From positions 1-64,000 of the forward strand of contig CAILLK010000027.1 in the NCBI GenBank assembly GCA_903835005.1: a DNA stretch of 64,000 bases, in the 5' to 3' direction. This DNA comes from an uncultured Bacteroidota bacterium (GTDB lineage Bacteria > Bacteroidota > Bacteroidia > Chitinophagales > Chitinophagaceae). The translations under genes and the position numbers were made by a program. Shown here piece after piece: positions 62,720 to 64,000 of this stretch (position 1 is its first letter; each line of letters starts with the position of its first letter). Under the pieces are notes generated by a model. It did not search any database. It had not been told where the DNA came from and saw only the letters and a list, made by a program, of their open reading frames with translations.

Positions 62720-63926
62720 CGCTGTATTCAGATTATTGTACTCGTGGTTTAAAAATGTGCAATAATAGGTTTCATGCAAATACGCAATTGAAATAATTGA
62801 TAATTAGCATATTGTAAAAATTGAGCCCGCTAATCCATCAATTACTTCAATGCCAGCCTGTATTCGGGCAGGGACAAATATTTGCGGATGGGTATAGTTT
62901 TGGTGGTGAAGTTTTCTTATACATATAATTAATTATTAACTATTATCTTCATCTTAAAATTGAGTATTTTCTGTAAAACACTTCCTTTTTACTTCCTCTT
63001 TTCTGAAAAAAAACACATCTTTTTATTGAATGTATCTCATTGCACATTTCGGTCCCGGTTTAGAATTTGTTTTTTGGGAATTTGAGGTGCATATCCCATT
63101 TTCTGAAAATAAGTAAAAATGATCAGGCTGATAGCTGAAACCCGCAATAGTGGATAGTATAAAAAAAATTCCGGTTATCTCATATGCTCTCATTATATCC
63201 CATTATCATTCTATCAGATTATAATTTTATTAAAATATAATACATTAATAAGTTAATAAATTAGTATTTAAGTTGCGATTTTGTGTCAAAAGCTATTGAA
63301 ATTAATCATTTAGTTTCAGGAACAGGGTATAATGTAAAAAACATTGAAATAAATATTATTTATAAAATAATGATTATCAATTTTAATGCTCAGTATTTAT
63401 AATTAAAAACAGGGTATAAAAAGGTATAAAAAGGTATAAAAAGGTATAAAAAGGTATAAAAAGGTATAAAAAGGTATAAAAGTTTATACTTGGGTATAAT
63501 GTATATTGGAACCAAACCTATTTGCAGGCAGGTTTGGGAAAGATCATTCTTCGGCAACTAAGGATGCCAATAAAATTGTTTCATAGTTGAATAAGTGCGT
63601 ATTTTTGGTTAGATTTGGCACGAAGGTAAATTGAATAGTTGGAAATTCCTAATTATTTAGCAAATTTATTTGTGTCACCTATATTAGATTTGTGACTGTA
63701 GTTGTTTTTGAGACCTTGCTGCGGTCTCCCTATTTCAGCATTTTGTCTTGATTATTCAAACGGAGACTTGGTTAAAATTGAATAATAATTCGTTCGTTGC
63801 AAATGCATTGCCAAAGCATTCGCATTATAAATGCGGATGAGAGGGCTTCGGAAGTGAGGCTCGCACAGACATATAAATAGAGCCTGATTGAAAGGCCCTG
63901 TTTATATAAAATACTGGAAACAAAAT
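62720..63926. other. AT-rich non-coding region of about 1.2 kb
   Basis: No ORF with coding features on either strand. It contains a 10-bp tandem repeat (63413-63481) and a perfect 6-bp hairpin at 63710-63728 without a T-run. No tRNA or rRNA segment was recognised. Strongly AT-rich blocks lie at 62930-63030 and 63220-63420. Confidence 0.5.
63413..63481. repeat. 10-bp tandem repeat GGTATAAAAA, about 7 copies
   Basis: Seven consecutive copies of GGTATAAAAA, nearly perfect, followed by a degenerate eighth (GTTTATACTT). The A5 runs recur every 10 bp, in phase with one helical turn. Confidence 0.9.
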
Positions 63927-64000
63927 TTATTTACCTATAATTATTTTACCAGTCTGGGTGATACCGTTGGTGATGACCTGGTACATGTAGATACCAGGTG
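63927..64000 (-). CDS. C-terminus of a T9SS-sorted protein (rest outside window)
   Basis: On the minus strand the last 23 codons before TAA (63927-63929) read PGIYMYQVITNGITQTGKI and end in IIGK. This is the final strand pair of a T9SS type A sorting domain (PGIYxYQV..G...GK). The gene starts beyond the window. Confidence 0.8.
   Translation of the reverse strand, partial: PGIYMYQVITNGITQTGKIIIGK

Noticed and set aside
63710-63728. GAGACC/GGTCTC hairpin as a terminator
   Set aside because: Stem of 6 bp, no T-run on either strand; nothing supports termination there.

Overview
The window looks like a chromosomal piece of a Bacteroidota genome, probably of the Chitinophagales/Sphingobacteriia type. 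The support is: several secreted proteins ending in a type IX secretion (T9SS) sorting domain, -7 promoter boxes of the form TAnnTTTG (before rnr, frr, metK and an IscA-like gene), few Shine-Dalgarno sequences, bacillithiol deacetylase bshB1, XdhC/MocA-type maturation genes, and lipoproteins with a Cys lipobox. No phage or transposase gene is visible.

Region 1 (1-2.9 kb): the proline/asparagine-rich C-terminus of an unknown protein, a RelE/ParE-like toxin-antitoxin pair, an 8-bp tandem repeat and metK.

Region 2 (3.1-22.9 kb) is the most notable part. Two operons diverge from about 5.9 kb. Leftward lies mocA-like, xdhC, an SDR gene and a hemerythrin-like gene. Rightward lies a 13-gene, nearly gapless operon of about 17 kb. 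It encodes an ATP-dependent (class I, Thauera-type) benzoyl-CoA reductase in the order bcrC-B-A-D, and every downstream step to glutaryl-CoA plus acetyl-CoA: dienoyl-CoA hydratase (dch), 6-hydroxycyclohexenoyl-CoA dehydrogenase (had), ring-opening hydrolase (oah), a hydroxyacyl-CoA dehydrogenase/enoyl-CoA hydratase fusion and a thiolase. Between bcrD and the thiolase sits an unusual insert: an ADP-forming acyl-CoA synthetase, an orphan 2-hydroxyacyl-CoA-dehydratase/BcrB-C-like subunit, a free-standing ANL-ligase C-terminal domain with four clustered Cys, and a fusion of a ketopantoate-reductase-like domain to a dehydratase-activator ATPase. The divergent promoter region holds a near-perfect FNR-type box. 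A strong terminator closes the operon at 22.93 kb.

Region 3 (22.9-33.8 kb): a remnant of a DUF4276-like gene, a phosphoesterase lipoprotein, sucC, a DUF2306-like membrane protein, initiator tRNA-Met with a nearby degenerate partial copy, an orphan antitoxin, rnr, a polyprenyl synthetase, an EVE protein, a sterol-desaturase-like hydroxylase and frr.

Region 4 (34.1-40.8 kb): an SDR coupled to an acyl-CoA ligase, a lipoprotein, a PaaK-type phenylacetate-CoA ligase, a PaaI-type thioesterase, two small proteins and bshB1.

Region 5 (40.9-64 kb): surface and secreted proteins (an NHL-repeat T9SS protein, two paralogous T9SS proteins), a DedA protein, an MFS transporter, and a 3629-residue T9SS repeat protein (Gly-rich head, 15 repeats of type A, 21 of type B, 3 Ig-like domains). 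After it come a DUF922-like HExxH protein, a second thiolase, a small lipoprotein, an IscA-like Fe-S carrier, and about 1.2 kb of AT-rich non-coding DNA with a 10-bp tandem repeat. The window ends in the C-terminus of another T9SS protein on the minus strand.

All functions rest on motif recognition by eye. No database search was run.
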